Virus record (IMG/VR): IMGVR_UViG_3300034159_000043
Coordinates: 1 to 38,386 of that record
From: a virus
Length of the DNA: 38,386 nucleotides
Direction: 5' to 3' (one strand)
Position numbers and translations under genes: made by a program. The notes beneath the pieces were generated by a model. The model had not been told where the DNA came from and ran no database searches. It saw only the letters and a program-made list of their open reading frames with translations. Within the stretch, counting starts at the first letter, position 1. Each line of letters opens with the position of its first letter. Shown one piece after another: positions 31,266 to 38,218 of the stretch.

Positions 31266-31288
31266 TTCATAAAGCTACACTTTATGAA
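31266..31288. promoter_or_regulatory. Operator 1 (over leftward -10 region)
   Basis: A perfect inverted repeat with arms TTCATAAAG and CTTTATGAA and a 5-bp spacer. It covers the space between the -35 and -10 boxes of the leftward promoter, so a bound repressor would block it. It has the AAG-N5-CTT core seen at the other sites. Confidence 0.8.
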
Positions 31289-31295
31289 CCGTCAA
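31266..31295 (-). promoter_or_regulatory. Leftward early promoter
   Basis: Minus strand -35 box TTGACG (31290-31295) and -10 box TATGAA (31266-31271) with an 18-bp spacer. Transcription would start about base 31259-31260, at or next to the Cro-like start codon (31259). Two operators overlap it. Confidence 0.6.
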
Positions 31296-31306
31296 GTGAA
31301 ACCTGA
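31292..31306. promoter_or_regulatory. Operator 2 (over leftward -35 box)
   Basis: TCAAG-TGAAA-CCTGA, an imperfect palindrome (four of five arm pairs) with the same 5-bp spacer. Its centre is 22 bp from operator 1, about two helical turns, and it overlaps the leftward -35 box. Confidence 0.5.
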
Positions 31307-31316
31307 TGTTCTTACC

Positions 31317-31332
31317 TTAAGTCCTGCTTTAA
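31317..31332. promoter_or_regulatory. Operator 3 (at the repressor promoter)
   Basis: TTAAG-TCCTG-CTTTAA, with the AAG-N5-CTT core at 31319-31329. It overlaps a likely -10 box of the repressor gene (TAATAT, 31330-31335), which fits autoregulation as at lambda OR3. No good -35 box was found for that promoter. Confidence 0.55.
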
Positions 31333-31352
31333 TATGGCAGTAGGGGGCTCAA

Positions 31353-32123
31353 ATGGCTGAAAAATTACCCACGACTGCTATTGGCGCAAATATCAAGGCG
31401 GCTCGTGAAGCAAAAAGGTGGAGCCAGGGGGACCTCAGCAGTTCACTTCGCGTTTCCGTGCAGGCGATCTCTCAGTGGGAAACGGGAAAAACACTACCTT
31501 CCCTCGACAATATCATGGCCGCGGCAGCTCTTTTGAGTGTTCATCCGGGCGTCCTGTTGTGGGGCGAGGCCTTCGTGTCAGAGGCGGTTGCCAGCCAGCA
31601 TTATTGGCCGCGCGTGCCTATCATTTGGTGGGATGCGGTCCCCAAGATCGATATCGATTCGGATTCGTGGAAGTCAGCGATAAAGGGAAGAATCTCCGGG
31701 TATATCACTCCCACCAGTCGCCGAATGGCAGGCGAGTTTGCACTTCAAGTTGACGATTTCAGTATGGTGCCGGAATTTCGGCAAGGGGATCACCTGCTCA
31801 TTGAATTTGCCCACAGCAGCCCGCTGCCGGGAGACTACGTCATCGCGGTAGTCCCGCCCGATTTCTCGAACGTTAACCCGCACGCAATTTTGCGAAAGCT
31901 TCAAATTCAATACGAAGGAAAGAAGGTCATCTATCGGTTGGTCCCCGCCAACGAAGATTTCCCGATCGTAGAGATCAGAGGTCCGAAGGACGGCTATATA
32001 GCTGGGGTGGTCGTGGAGCAGCGAAGGTATCACAAGACGATCGAGCAGATCCTTGGAATGAGCGACGAGGATCTTGATCGAGAGGAGCGCGACGCTGAAA
32101 ACCCCATCGCCACCATCAAGTAA
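31353..32123 (+). CDS. CI-like repressor, HTH plus S24 domain
   Basis: A 256-residue protein. Residues 8-65 are an HTH_3 DNA-binding domain (ANIKAAREAKRWSQGDLSSS, VSVQAISQWETGKTLPS). The C-terminal S24/LexA-like domain has the nucleophile Ser137 (QVDDFSMVP) and probable base Lys182 (ILRKLQI). The linker pattern VPIIWWDAV stands where related phage repressors have VPxxSWxxAG, so the scissile Gly is Val96 and no other Ala-Gly or Cys-Gly lies at a suitable distance. RBS AGGGGG precedes the ATG. It should hold both early operons silent through the AAG-N5-CTT operators. Confidence 0.85.
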   Translation: MAEKLPTTAIGANIKAAREAKRWSQGDLSSSLRVSVQAISQWETGKTLPSLDNIMAAAALLSVHPGVLLWGEAFVSEAVASQHYWPRVPIIWWDAVPKIDIDSDSWKSAIKGRISGYITPTSRRMAGEFALQVDDFSMVPEFRQGDHLLIEFAHSSPLPGDYVIAVVPPDFSNVNPHAILRKLQIQYEGKKVIYRLVPANEDFPIVEIRGPKDGYIAGVVVEQRRYHKTIEQILGMSDEDLDREERDAENPIATIK

Positions 32124-32130
32124 CGCTTGA
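32116..32130. promoter_or_regulatory. Operator 4 (behind the repressor gene)
   Basis: A perfect palindrome TCAAG-TAACG-CTTGA that includes the repressor stop codon and the first bases of the rightward -35 box. Same core and spacer length as the operators between cro and cI. Confidence 0.7.
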
Positions 32131-32156
32131 CGAGCATCCTAAAGTAACGCTTTATG
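32127..32156 (+). promoter_or_regulatory. Rightward promoter of the antirepressor-integrase operon
   Basis: TTGACG at 32127-32132 is identical to the -35 box of the leftward promoter; TTTATG (32151-32156) with an 18-bp spacer is a weak -10. Operator 4 overlaps the -35 and operator 5 fills the spacer, the same plan as at the leftward promoter. Confidence 0.45.
32140..32154. promoter_or_regulatory. Operator 5 (behind the repressor gene)
   Basis: TAAAG-TAACG-CTTTA, a perfect palindrome whose spacer TAACG is identical to that of operator 4. The 11-base string AAGTAACGCTT occurs in both, 24 bases apart. Confidence 0.7.
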
Positions 32157-32184
32157 GCTCCCGTCACCACCGGGAGCCGCCGCC

Positions 32185-32556
32185 TTGTCGACCTTGCCCG
32201 CCACCGCCAAGCCCGCGAACGTTCAAGATCAGAACGTTCGCCTTGCCGCCCCGGCCGCGCCCGCCTGCGCCGTCGACATCGTTCCGCAGCAGAACGATAT
32301 CCCGCCGGAGTGGACCGGCCGCGGCAACAGCGCCGGCCATGACCTGCAGCTCGGCCTGCTGCGCATTTCCACGACCAATCAGACCTACCGCGGCTGCGGC
32401 TGGGTCTGGCACGTCACCGCCGAGCACAGCTACGGCAATGACGCCCTCGCCCAGAACGGCGACTGCGCCACCGAGGCCGAGGCGCAGGCCGCTGGCATCG
32501 CATGGGTTCGCCATCACTGCGAGGAGACGCTCGCTGCCCTGAAGGCGGTGGTGTGA
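32185..32556 (+). CDS. Unknown protein, first gene of the rightward operon
   Basis: A 123-residue protein with a TTG start; no ATG or GTG exists in frame upstream, and GGGAG lies about ten bases before. The N-terminal 35 residues are Ala/Pro-rich. The rest has conserved-looking segments GNSAGHDLQLGLLRISTTNQ, GCGWVWHVTAEHSYGND and AQAAGIAWVRHHCEETLAAL. The stop overlaps the antirepressor start (TGATG). I recognise no family. Confidence 0.55.
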   Translation: MSTLPATAKPANVQDQNVRLAAPAAPACAVDIVPQQNDIPPEWTGRGNSAGHDLQLGLLRISTTNQTYRGCGWVWHVTAEHSYGNDALAQNGDCATEAEAQAAGIAWVRHHCEETLAALKAVV

Positions 32557-33341
32557 TGGCATCGCTTCACCTTCCGGCCGGTAAAAGCGTCAGCCCGTTC
32601 GGCGCCGGCTCCGAGCCGACCATGTCGTCGCGCGAGATCGCCGACCTTTGCGGCGCCCGGCACAACGACGTTGTCGAAACCATCCTGCGCCTATTCGAAA
32701 AGGGGGTTTTACGGGAAAGTCGTAATACTCCTCGGTCGCACCAGCCGCCCGGCGGCGGGCGCCCCACTGAGGTCTATGACCTCACTAAGCGCGACACGCT
32801 GGTTGTGGTGTCGGGCTATAGCGATGAAGTCCGCGCTCGGATCATCGATCGCTGGATGGAGCTCGAGGCCGGCCTTCCAGCCCTGCCCCGCGACTATCCA
32901 TCAGCACTCCGGCAACTTGCTTCGGCCGCGGAACAGATCGGTCAGCAAAGCGCGCTCATCACCACGATGGCGCCGAAGGCAGCCGCCTATGATCAGATGT
33001 CGGGCGTTGCGGGCTCGATGCCGATCCGTCATTCCGCAAAATTGATCGGCCTGGGGCCTGCAGGCCGTGGAGCGAACAGCATCTTCCTCAAGATGCGCGC
33101 CATCGACTGGATACACAAGGAAAAGAAGGACGGCCCCTGGATCGCGAGTCAGCCGCAGATCAACAAGGGGTACCTCGTTCAGAAAGCCCGCACTGTCAAG
33201 GACCAGGACGGCAACCTTGTTTTGCGTGAGCAGTGCCGCATCACACTCCTGGGCGTTCGCGAGCTTGCGAAGAAGCTTGGCCTGACCTTTGACCCCTCTC
33301 TCGTCACCGACGCCGATTTCGGAGACGACGATGACGAATAG
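32556..33341 (+). CDS. Phage antirepressor, Rha plus KilAC type
   Basis: A 261-residue protein. Residues 22-105 are an N-terminal Rha-type domain (MSSREIADLCGARHNDVVET, VYDLTKRDTLVVVSGYSDEV, RARIIDRWMELE). Residues 140-250 form the KilAC/ANT C-terminal domain (GLGPAGRGANSIFLKMRAID, INKGYLVQKARTV, ITLLGVRELAKKLG). Such proteins counter phage repressors or interfere with host regulation. The operator pair ahead of the operon means it should be silent in the lysogen. Start at 32556 is coupled to the upstream stop. Confidence 0.8.
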   Translation: MASLHLPAGKSVSPFGAGSEPTMSSREIADLCGARHNDVVETILRLFEKGVLRESRNTPRSHQPPGGGRPTEVYDLTKRDTLVVVSGYSDEVRARIIDRWMELEAGLPALPRDYPSALRQLASAAEQIGQQSALITTMAPKAAAYDQMSGVAGSMPIRHSAKLIGLGPAGRGANSIFLKMRAIDWIHKEKKDGPWIASQPQINKGYLVQKARTVKDQDGNLVLREQCRITLLGVRELAKKLGLTFDPSLVTDADFGDDDDE

Positions 33342-33600
33342 CACTTTGATCATCGAAATCGACATCACCGGAGCGTCTGCCGACGGCGTGATGCACGTCA
33401 CCGCGATAAGCCCATCCGAAATAGCCACAACGATGTTCGAGCTCGAACGCGTGCTCGTGCGCAACCCGGCGGAAGTCATGCGAGCAACGCGCATCACCCG
33501 GTCTGAGGTCGGGCGCGACTTGCTGCTTCACGAGCTATCCCGCGAAATTCGGAAAATGATCAAACAAGAACGCGACCGCTCCAGCCCAGGATATCACTGA
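33331..33600 (+). CDS. Unknown small protein
   Basis: An 89-residue protein whose ATG at 33331 lies within the last codons of the antirepressor gene (11-bp overlap). It has a beta-like start (TLIIEIDITGASADGVMHV) and a helical, charged end (LLLHELSREIRKMIKQERDR). No family is recognised. The stop overlaps the next start (TGATG), so it is coupled on both sides. Confidence 0.5.
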   Translation: MTNSTLIIEIDITGASADGVMHVTAISPSEIATTMFELERVLVRNPAEVMRATRITRSEVGRDLLLHELSREIRKMIKQERDRSSPGYH

Positions 33601-34214
33601 TGCTTGAGACAATCAGATTGCTTTCCATTGAGGCGGAAGAAGGCGGCTTTCATCCGGAGATCGTTTGGCCCGCCGATGGCCCCCGCTATTTGGTTTTCCA
33701 GCTGGTCGGCGATACGACAGCACGAGGCCTTGCCGCAGCAATTGAGTTGCGCGAGACCTTCAACCGCAGCGCCGAGGCTGCTGACGCGCTATTCGCGGAC
33801 TTCATGTCTATGGGCGCGGTGCTCCATTATGTGAGCGATCCGCAGAAACTGTTCCCGATTGTCGATGACCCGGGCAGCAGTGATCCGCCGTCCGTCGGTG
33901 ACGAAGTGATCTTCCTGCACGACGGCCCGGACGGCTGGGCGGTGCTCGCGAAGGTCGAGCACATCGAGCATGGCGGTCTTATCCGCTTCGACGTGCCCGC
34001 GGGTGTCTATTTATTCGCCGGCGACGGCGGGCTGCAGAAGGCCCTACAGCGACCGGATACCAGCGACGCGGCGACGCTTGATACCTGGCTCATGCCGGCG
34101 AGCAAGACCAACCGCGCAATCTATCTGTCTCGTGAATACGCCGCCGGCACGCCACCCGACCAGATGGAGAAGCTCATCCGCCACTCCCCGCCGAACGGGA
34201 GGGCGATGCAATGA
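33600..34214 (+). CDS. Unknown protein
   Basis: A 204-residue acidic protein. The first 100 residues (EEGGFHPEIVWPADGPRYLV, GLAAAIELRETFNRSAEAAD) look like one alpha/beta domain. Residues 98-150 (GDEVIFLHDGPDGWAVLAKV, GGLIRFDVPAGVYLFAGD) resemble a small SH3-like barrel. No motif shows a function. It is coupled to the upstream gene by TGATG and to the downstream gene by ATGA. Confidence 0.5.
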   Translation: MLETIRLLSIEAEEGGFHPEIVWPADGPRYLVFQLVGDTTARGLAAAIELRETFNRSAEAADALFADFMSMGAVLHYVSDPQKLFPIVDDPGSSDPPSVGDEVIFLHDGPDGWAVLAKVEHIEHGGLIRFDVPAGVYLFAGDGGLQKALQRPDTSDAATLDTWLMPASKTNRAIYLSREYAAGTPPDQMEKLIRHSPPNGRAMQ

Positions 34215-34327
34215 GCACCACCTCAATGAACAAGATCCGCACCATGGTCGGCGACCTCGCGACCTTCGCCGCAATCGCACTATTTCTTTCAATCGTTGTA
34301 ACTACCACCGCAATTTGCGGGGCGTGA
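34211..34327 (+). CDS. 38-residue membrane peptide
   Basis: A short frame overlapping the upstream stop (ATGA), too short for most ORF lists. After a polar start with an internal MNKIR, residues 13-36 are hydrophobic (LATFAAIALFLSIVVTTTAI), a single membrane span. The gene order and overlap support translation. Role unknown; small membrane peptides of this kind in phage early operons can act in exclusion or lysis control. Confidence 0.45.
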   Translation: MSTTSMNKIRTMVGDLATFAAIALFLSIVVTTTAICGA

Positions 34328-34355
34328 TCGGCGCGTCCGATCGGGAGTATTTGGA

Positions 34356-34841
34356 ATGCTTCAATTACCGACTAGGCGTTCGCCACATCGCGCTCCAGCC
34401 ATCAAGCGAGGCTCGACTAAGGGCTTGCCCGACATCAAGCCCTACAATTGCCCCGTGTTGGCGCTCGCGGTGAAGTACGAACGGACAGTCCTGGCCTTGA
34501 ATCAGGTTGACGCAAGCGCTCCAGGTAGACCGGGGGCGCTCGATCGGTTCTATAACCGACTGGATAAGATCGTCGACCAAGCCAGTCGGCTAAGGCCCCA
34601 ATCGTTCGAAGGGGCGGCGTTTCAGATCATGCTGGCGTCTGCGCAGCCGAGCATCGTCCTCAACGGCAGCACACCAAAAATCCAAGCCGAGGCAGCAGAC
34701 AGAATCGAGCGATTGCTGCACAACGCCCTCCACCGACTTGAACTGACATCCTCGGACATCTTCCCGGCGGCGATGAGGTACATGCTCCCGGCCGAGATGC
34801 ATCTCGGAACAAGGCCGTCCTCTATTGGGGAGGCTTGTTGA
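34356..34841 (+). CDS. Unknown protein
   Basis: A 161-residue protein with GGGAG about nine bases before the ATG. The first 30 residues are basic and probably disordered; residues 35-150 are helical (LALAVKYERTVLALNQVDAS, YNRLDKIVDQASRLRPQSF, RIERLLHNALHRLELTSSD). It resembles small helical-bundle proteins, but no family is recognised. The next gene starts two bases after its stop. Confidence 0.5.
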   Translation: MLQLPTRRSPHRAPAIKRGSTKGLPDIKPYNCPVLALAVKYERTVLALNQVDASAPGRPGALDRFYNRLDKIVDQASRLRPQSFEGAAFQIMLASAQPSIVLNGSTPKIQAEAADRIERLLHNALHRLELTSSDIFPAAMRYMLPAEMHLGTRPSSIGEAC

Positions 34842-34842
34842 T

Positions 34843-35358
34843 ATGTTCAAGCCATCGACGAATCCACCGCAAATTTTCGCACAGCTACATCCGGCAGCGC
34901 CGGGCAACCTGCCGTCGGCCCTTTACGTCATCAACGCGAACATCCATCCGATCGACCGCGAGCCGGATCTGCTTAACGCCCTTTGTTGCTTGAAGGATGC
35001 AAACGATATTCGAGGGATGGTGGGTTTGTACGATTACTTCGTTGCGGTGGCCGCCGCCGCTCTGAATGTCACGAACCGCCCGCGCACGACAGATGCCGCC
35101 GCAGACCACCTCTCGCGCGAGAGTGACCACGCTCTGGCCAAGGCCTACTTGGTCGCGGATTTCCTGAAAGAGATGCGCCCCAATAACGCGCTCGACGCTG
35201 AACTATACGCCGAGGTCATGTTCGGCTGCGCGCTTGCCATGGGAAACACACTTTCTGAAGCGGCCGCCGTCGTCAGAGAGATTTCCTCGTGGGGCTTGCG
35301 AGGCGCGTCGTCGCAAGGCGAGCAACTGGATCGCCCCAGCGAAGCGCCGGCTTGCTGA
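34843..35358 (+). CDS. Unknown protein
   Basis: A 171-residue protein with GGGGAGG nine bases before its ATG, which favours 34843 over the upstream Met at 34825. It is helical, with LYVINANIHPIDREPDLLNA, NDIRGMVGLYDYFVAVAAA, and YAEVMFGCALAMGNTLSEAA. No motif is recognised. It ends with TGATG, overlapping a tiny frame. Confidence 0.5.
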   Translation: MFKPSTNPPQIFAQLHPAAPGNLPSALYVINANIHPIDREPDLLNALCCLKDANDIRGMVGLYDYFVAVAAAALNVTNRPRTTDAAADHLSRESDHALAKAYLVADFLKEMRPNNALDAELYAEVMFGCALAMGNTLSEAAAVVREISSWGLRGASSQGEQLDRPSEAPAC

Positions 35359-35429
35359 TGAGTATAGCAACCGGCTTGGCGATATTGGTTGGAGGGGCCC
35401 GGCGCGCATCGGAGGCGCTGTTCGGATGA
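35358..35429 (+). CDS. 23-residue hydrophobic peptide
   Basis: A short frame beginning in the TGATG overlap at 35358: SIATGLAILVGGARRASEAL. It ends in an ATGA overlap with another tiny frame. The two overlaps are the main support; expression is uncertain. Confidence 0.3.
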   Translation: MSIATGLAILVGGARRASEALFG

Positions 35430-35488
35430 GCCTGGAGCCGTCGCAGATTCCGTCGGCGACCACCGCCATGCTTGACCTGGCGAGGTGA
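35426..35488 (+). CDS. 20-residue peptide before the excisionase-like gene
   Basis: Reads MSLEPSQIPSATTAMLDLAR, starting in an ATGA overlap. GAGGTGA at its end serves as the ribosome-binding site of the next gene, so it may be a leader peptide. Weak support. Confidence 0.25.
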   Translation: MSLEPSQIPSATTAMLDLAR

Positions 35489-35495
35489 CAGCCCA

Positions 35496-35792
35496 ATGGC
35501 CGCGCGGTTCAAAACCCTCGACGATCTGCCGGCCTTTGCGAGCGAGGACGATCTCGCCGCCGCACTCATGGGCAAAGGGAGAACCGGAGAGTTCCGGCAG
35601 ATGGTGCCTTTACTTGAGGCGCGCGGATTCCCTAAGGTCGACGGCCTGATGGGTGGTCGGTACGTTCCTGCCGTCAGAGCGTTCTTCGACCGCGAATACC
35701 GCGTCAGAGGCGATCAGCAGATCGCCGCGCCGCATGGACCGGCAATGCTGGGGGCGTACAGTGGACGACGAAAAGCGGGCGCCGGGACTTAG
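35496..35792 (+). CDS. Excisionase-like small protein
   Basis: A 98-residue protein directly before and overlapping the integrase. GAGGTGA lies eight bases before the ATG. The segment GRTGEFRQMVPLLEARGFPK with VDGLMGGRYVPAVRAFFDRE fits a small winged helix of the type seen in proteins encoded ahead of integrases. An excisionase or directionality role follows from the place. The family was not confirmed. Confidence 0.5.
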   Translation: MAARFKTLDDLPAFASEDDLAAALMGKGRTGEFRQMVPLLEARGFPKVDGLMGGRYVPAVRAFFDREYRVRGDQQIAAPHGPAMLGAYSGRRKAGAGT

Positions 35793-36969
35793 GTTCGATA
35801 AGCGTGGCCGCCCGTTCTGGCGCGCGACCAAGGACGCCGTGAAAGCCGGGTATCCGGTGAAAAACGTCAACCTGTCCGGCATGACGGGAGACGACCGAGC
35901 CATCGCCGGCCGCTGCACCAGGCTGCAGCTGGAAATGACCGAATGGCTGGCCGGCGGCGGCGCAAAGCGCAAGCCGGTCTTCAACGGCACGTTCGGGAGC
36001 CTGCTTGATCTCTACGAGACCAACCCGAAAAGCCCGTTCTTCAAATTGAAACACGCCTCCCGGCATCCCTACACTGTTTACCTCCGGATGCTGCACGCCG
36101 AGATTGGCCAGTGCCGGATCGACAGCACGGACGGCACCGACGCCGAGACATGGTTCGATTTCTGGTCCGCCGCGGGGAAAAGTGGAAAGCGTCACGTCGC
36201 GAAGGCGCGGACGGCAATCGCCGTGCTCAAGGCGGCGGTCCGCTTCGGCATCATGTCCCGGTTGCCGGGATGCGCCGAGTTCAAGGCTGTGCTGTCGGCG
36301 TGCCGGTTTGAGGGCCTGCAGCCCCGTCAGGCCGTCATCGGCGCTGATCAGGTCATTGCAGCCCGAGCCGCGGCGCACGCTCTGGGGCACCCTGGCGCGG
36401 CCCTCTGCTACGCCATGCAGTTCGAAGGCACCGGGCGGCAGTGGGACATGCGCGGCCAATGGGTGCCGATCGCCGACCCGGCGCCGTCTGCGGTCATTTC
36501 GGGCGGGCTGAAATGGATCGGTCCGACCTGGGCGAACATCGACGCGAACCTGATCCTGCGGTTCACGCCTTCAAAGACGCAGGCCACCACCGGGCAAGCC
36601 GTCGTCGTCGATCTGCGGGCTTGCCCGATGGCGCTCGAGGAAATCGAGAAGGTGCCGGAGGCTGCCCGGGTCGGGCCGCTGATCGTCGATCCGACCACTG
36701 GGCTCCCCTACCGTGACGCCAAATTCGCGAAGGTGTGGCGGGCCGTCAGAACCCGCGCGGGCATTGCCGCCGACGTCTGGAATCGCGACCTGCGGAAATC
36801 CGGCGCGACCGAGGCGCGAGCGGCCGGCGGCGCTACCGACGACCTGCAAAAGCTGATGGGGCACGCGCCAGGGTCCAAAGTCACCGGGAAGGTTTACGAC
36901 CAAGCCGCGTTGGAGGCTCACCGGCGGCTGGCGAAGGTGCGCAAGGCCCACCGAGAACGGAAGGAGTAG
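35761..36969 (+). CDS. Tyrosine site-specific integrase
   Basis: A 402-residue recombinase from a GTG start with GGGGG six bases upstream; ATG at 35734 is the alternative. The N-terminal 60 residues are a small arm-binding-like domain, then a SAM-like core-binding domain follows. The catalytic part has Arg226 (EGTGRQWDM), Arg345 (RDLRKSGATEARA), His368 (LMGHAPG) and the nucleophile Tyr379 (KVYDQ). In the HxxR box the usual His is Arg (RDLR). It inserts and excises the prophage, and its operon is under the repressor-controlled rightward promoter. Confidence 0.85.
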   Translation: MDDEKRAPGLRFDKRGRPFWRATKDAVKAGYPVKNVNLSGMTGDDRAIAGRCTRLQLEMTEWLAGGGAKRKPVFNGTFGSLLDLYETNPKSPFFKLKHASRHPYTVYLRMLHAEIGQCRIDSTDGTDAETWFDFWSAAGKSGKRHVAKARTAIAVLKAAVRFGIMSRLPGCAEFKAVLSACRFEGLQPRQAVIGADQVIAARAAAHALGHPGAALCYAMQFEGTGRQWDMRGQWVPIADPAPSAVISGGLKWIGPTWANIDANLILRFTPSKTQATTGQAVVVDLRACPMALEEIEKVPEAARVGPLIVDPTTGLPYRDAKFAKVWRAVRTRAGIAADVWNRDLRKSGATEARAAGGATDDLQKLMGHAPGSKVTGKVYDQAALEAHRRLAKVRKAHRERKE

Positions 36970-37003
36970 GCCCGGCGCATCGCCAGCGCATTTTACGCAT
37001 CGC

Positions 37004-37028
37004 GTCTAACAACATCAGATAGTTAGAC
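37004..37028. repeat. Inverted repeat behind the integrase gene
   Basis: Arms GTCTAAC and GTTAGAC with an 11-bp spacer, in the 80-bp gap between integrase and the host ATP12 gene. It could be a recombinase core (attR) or a terminator stem; no T-run follows and no partner copy was found at the left end. The rest of the gap shows nothing else. Confidence 0.4.
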
Positions 37029-37049
37029 CCCTATCACGCAACCCCCTCG

Positions 37050-37847
37050 TTAACTTCCAGCCAAACTTTCAGCCGCCGAAAGCGCGGCCAGCACCTGCGC
37101 CGCGGCCTTGAACTCGACCTGCCGCGCCGCGCGCCGCGCTGCGACCTCTTCATCCACCCCCCAGCGCTCGATGTTCCAGTCCTCGTCGACATGCGCTGCG
37201 GTCCAGACCTGATCCGGATCGAGCCGGCTTTGCGCCAGCGCCAACGCCAGCAGCGCCGAGCCGGTGATCGTCGTCACCACATGAAAGGCGCCGACCGACC
37301 AAGGGTCTTGCGGGATCGCATCGCGCGCCGCGGCGATCGCGGGTTCGGGCTGACTGACATGCATGATGCCCTGCGCGAGGATGAAATGCGCGCCGAATTC
37401 GTCGGCGGCCCAGAACAGCACCGGGTCCCAATGCTGCGCCTCGCGCGCGATCAGTTCGTCCGGATGGCCGGCGCGATAGAACAACAGATCCGAGCCGAAG
37501 TACTTGGCGACGTCGTCGACGACATCGTCGATGCGGCCGACCACGCCGTCGATCACGCTGTTGGCCAATCGCGTCAGCGGCATCGTGGTCGGATCGATGA
37601 TCTCGGCCTGCGCCTGCCATTCGGCGGCGATCGCTTCGGCGAGTTCGCGCGTCGGCGCCGTGAGCGCGTTGCGCGACGGCGTCTTCACGCCGCGGCCGTC
37701 GAGCGTGATCGCAAAGCCCTCGGGCGTCTCGCTGATCGCAGCCGTCGTATAGAACCGCTTCGGCAGCGCGGTGCGCGTCGTGCGCCGCACCGCTTCTTCG
37801 GGGTCGAGTAGCGACTTGCCGGCGACGTCTTCGAACAACTCACGCAT
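37050..37847 (-). CDS. ATP12-family F1-ATPase assembly chaperone
   Basis: A 265-residue host protein. ATP12 proteins, found in mitochondria and alphaproteobacteria, hold the F1 alpha subunit during ATP synthase assembly. Visible features are the N-terminal KRFYTTAAISETPEGFAITL and GRGVKTPSRNAL, the AIAAEWQAQAEIIDPTTMPL segment (with LTRLANSVIDGV), and DLLFYRAGHPDELIARE. The usual WDPVLFWAADEFG and HVDEDWNIERWG segments are also present. The gene is intact and runs toward the prophage. It marks the right chromosomal flank. Confidence 0.9.
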   Translation of the reverse strand: MRELFEDVAGKSLLDPEEAVRRTTRTALPKRFYTTAAISETPEGFAITLDGRGVKTPSRNALTAPTRELAEAIAAEWQAQAEIIDPTTMPLTRLANSVIDGVVGRIDDVVDDVAKYFGSDLLFYRAGHPDELIAREAQHWDPVLFWAADEFGAHFILAQGIMHVSQPEPAIAAARDAIPQDPWSVGAFHVVTTITGSALLALALAQSRLDPDQVWTAAHVDEDWNIERWGVDEEVAARRAARQVEFKAAAQVLAALSAAESLAGS

Positions 37848-37865
37848 CTCGATGGGTCCGTTGAA

Positions 37866-38180
37866 CTACTGATTGGCGCAGGCGCGCGAATAGGCCGCGC
37901 GCGCGTTCGGGCCGAGCCGCGCCGCATTGGGATCGGTGAGGCAATCGGTGACGCGGTCGCCGAACGAGCGGCGCTGGTTCGGCAGCTGGGCCCGGGGGGT
38001 GGGTGCGGTGGCGTCGAGCTTCGGCACCTCCGGAACATACACCCGCGGCGGCGGGATCGGCGGCGGCAGCGGCAGCGTCGAGGGCACCGGCCCCTGGATC
38101 AGCTGGGCGCGGACGGCGCCGGCTGGAACAACGAGAGCCGCGGCGAGTAGCAAGGTCACGATCGGTTTCATCCTGATCAT
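37866..38180 (-). CDS. Exported Pro-rich protein of unknown function
   Basis: A 104-residue protein with a signal peptide (hydrophobic 7-19, likely cut after VRAQ near 26). A Pro-rich region follows (PSTLPLPPPIPPPRVYVPEV), and the C-terminal segment RVTDCLTDPNAARLGPNARA, with two Cys, may form a disulfide. Upstream of the ATP12 gene by 18 bases and likely co-transcribed. Function unknown; such small periplasmic proteins are common in Rhizobiales. Confidence 0.6.
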   Translation of the reverse strand: MIRMKPIVTLLLAAALVVPAGAVRAQLIQGPVPSTLPLPPPIPPPRVYVPEVPKLDATAPTPRAQLPNQRRSFGDRVTDCLTDPNAARLGPNARAAYSRACANQ

Positions 38181-38218
38181 GTCGGGATCGCGCGCGCGTC
38201 TCGCAAGCCGCTGCGCGA

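Larger units (their letters stand above)
1647..37049. mobile_element. Lambda/HK97-like siphovirus prophage
   Basis: This is a contiguous set of lysogeny, replication, packaging, head, tail and lysis genes. It is bounded on the left by a sugar epimerase gene and on the right by an ATP12 gene. Limits are the ends of the flanking genes (1646 and 37050). No repeated att core could be found by eye, and no tRNA lies at either edge, so the true ends are uncertain. The tyrosine integrase sits at the right end next to the chromosome, as usual. The set looks complete apart from a frameshift in the large terminase and two short, probably truncated genes. Confidence 0.85.

Noticed and set aside
36970-37049. 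tRNA or tRNA fragment as integration target
   Set aside because: No cloverleaf or GTTCGA-type T-loop is visible beside the integrase or at the left end.
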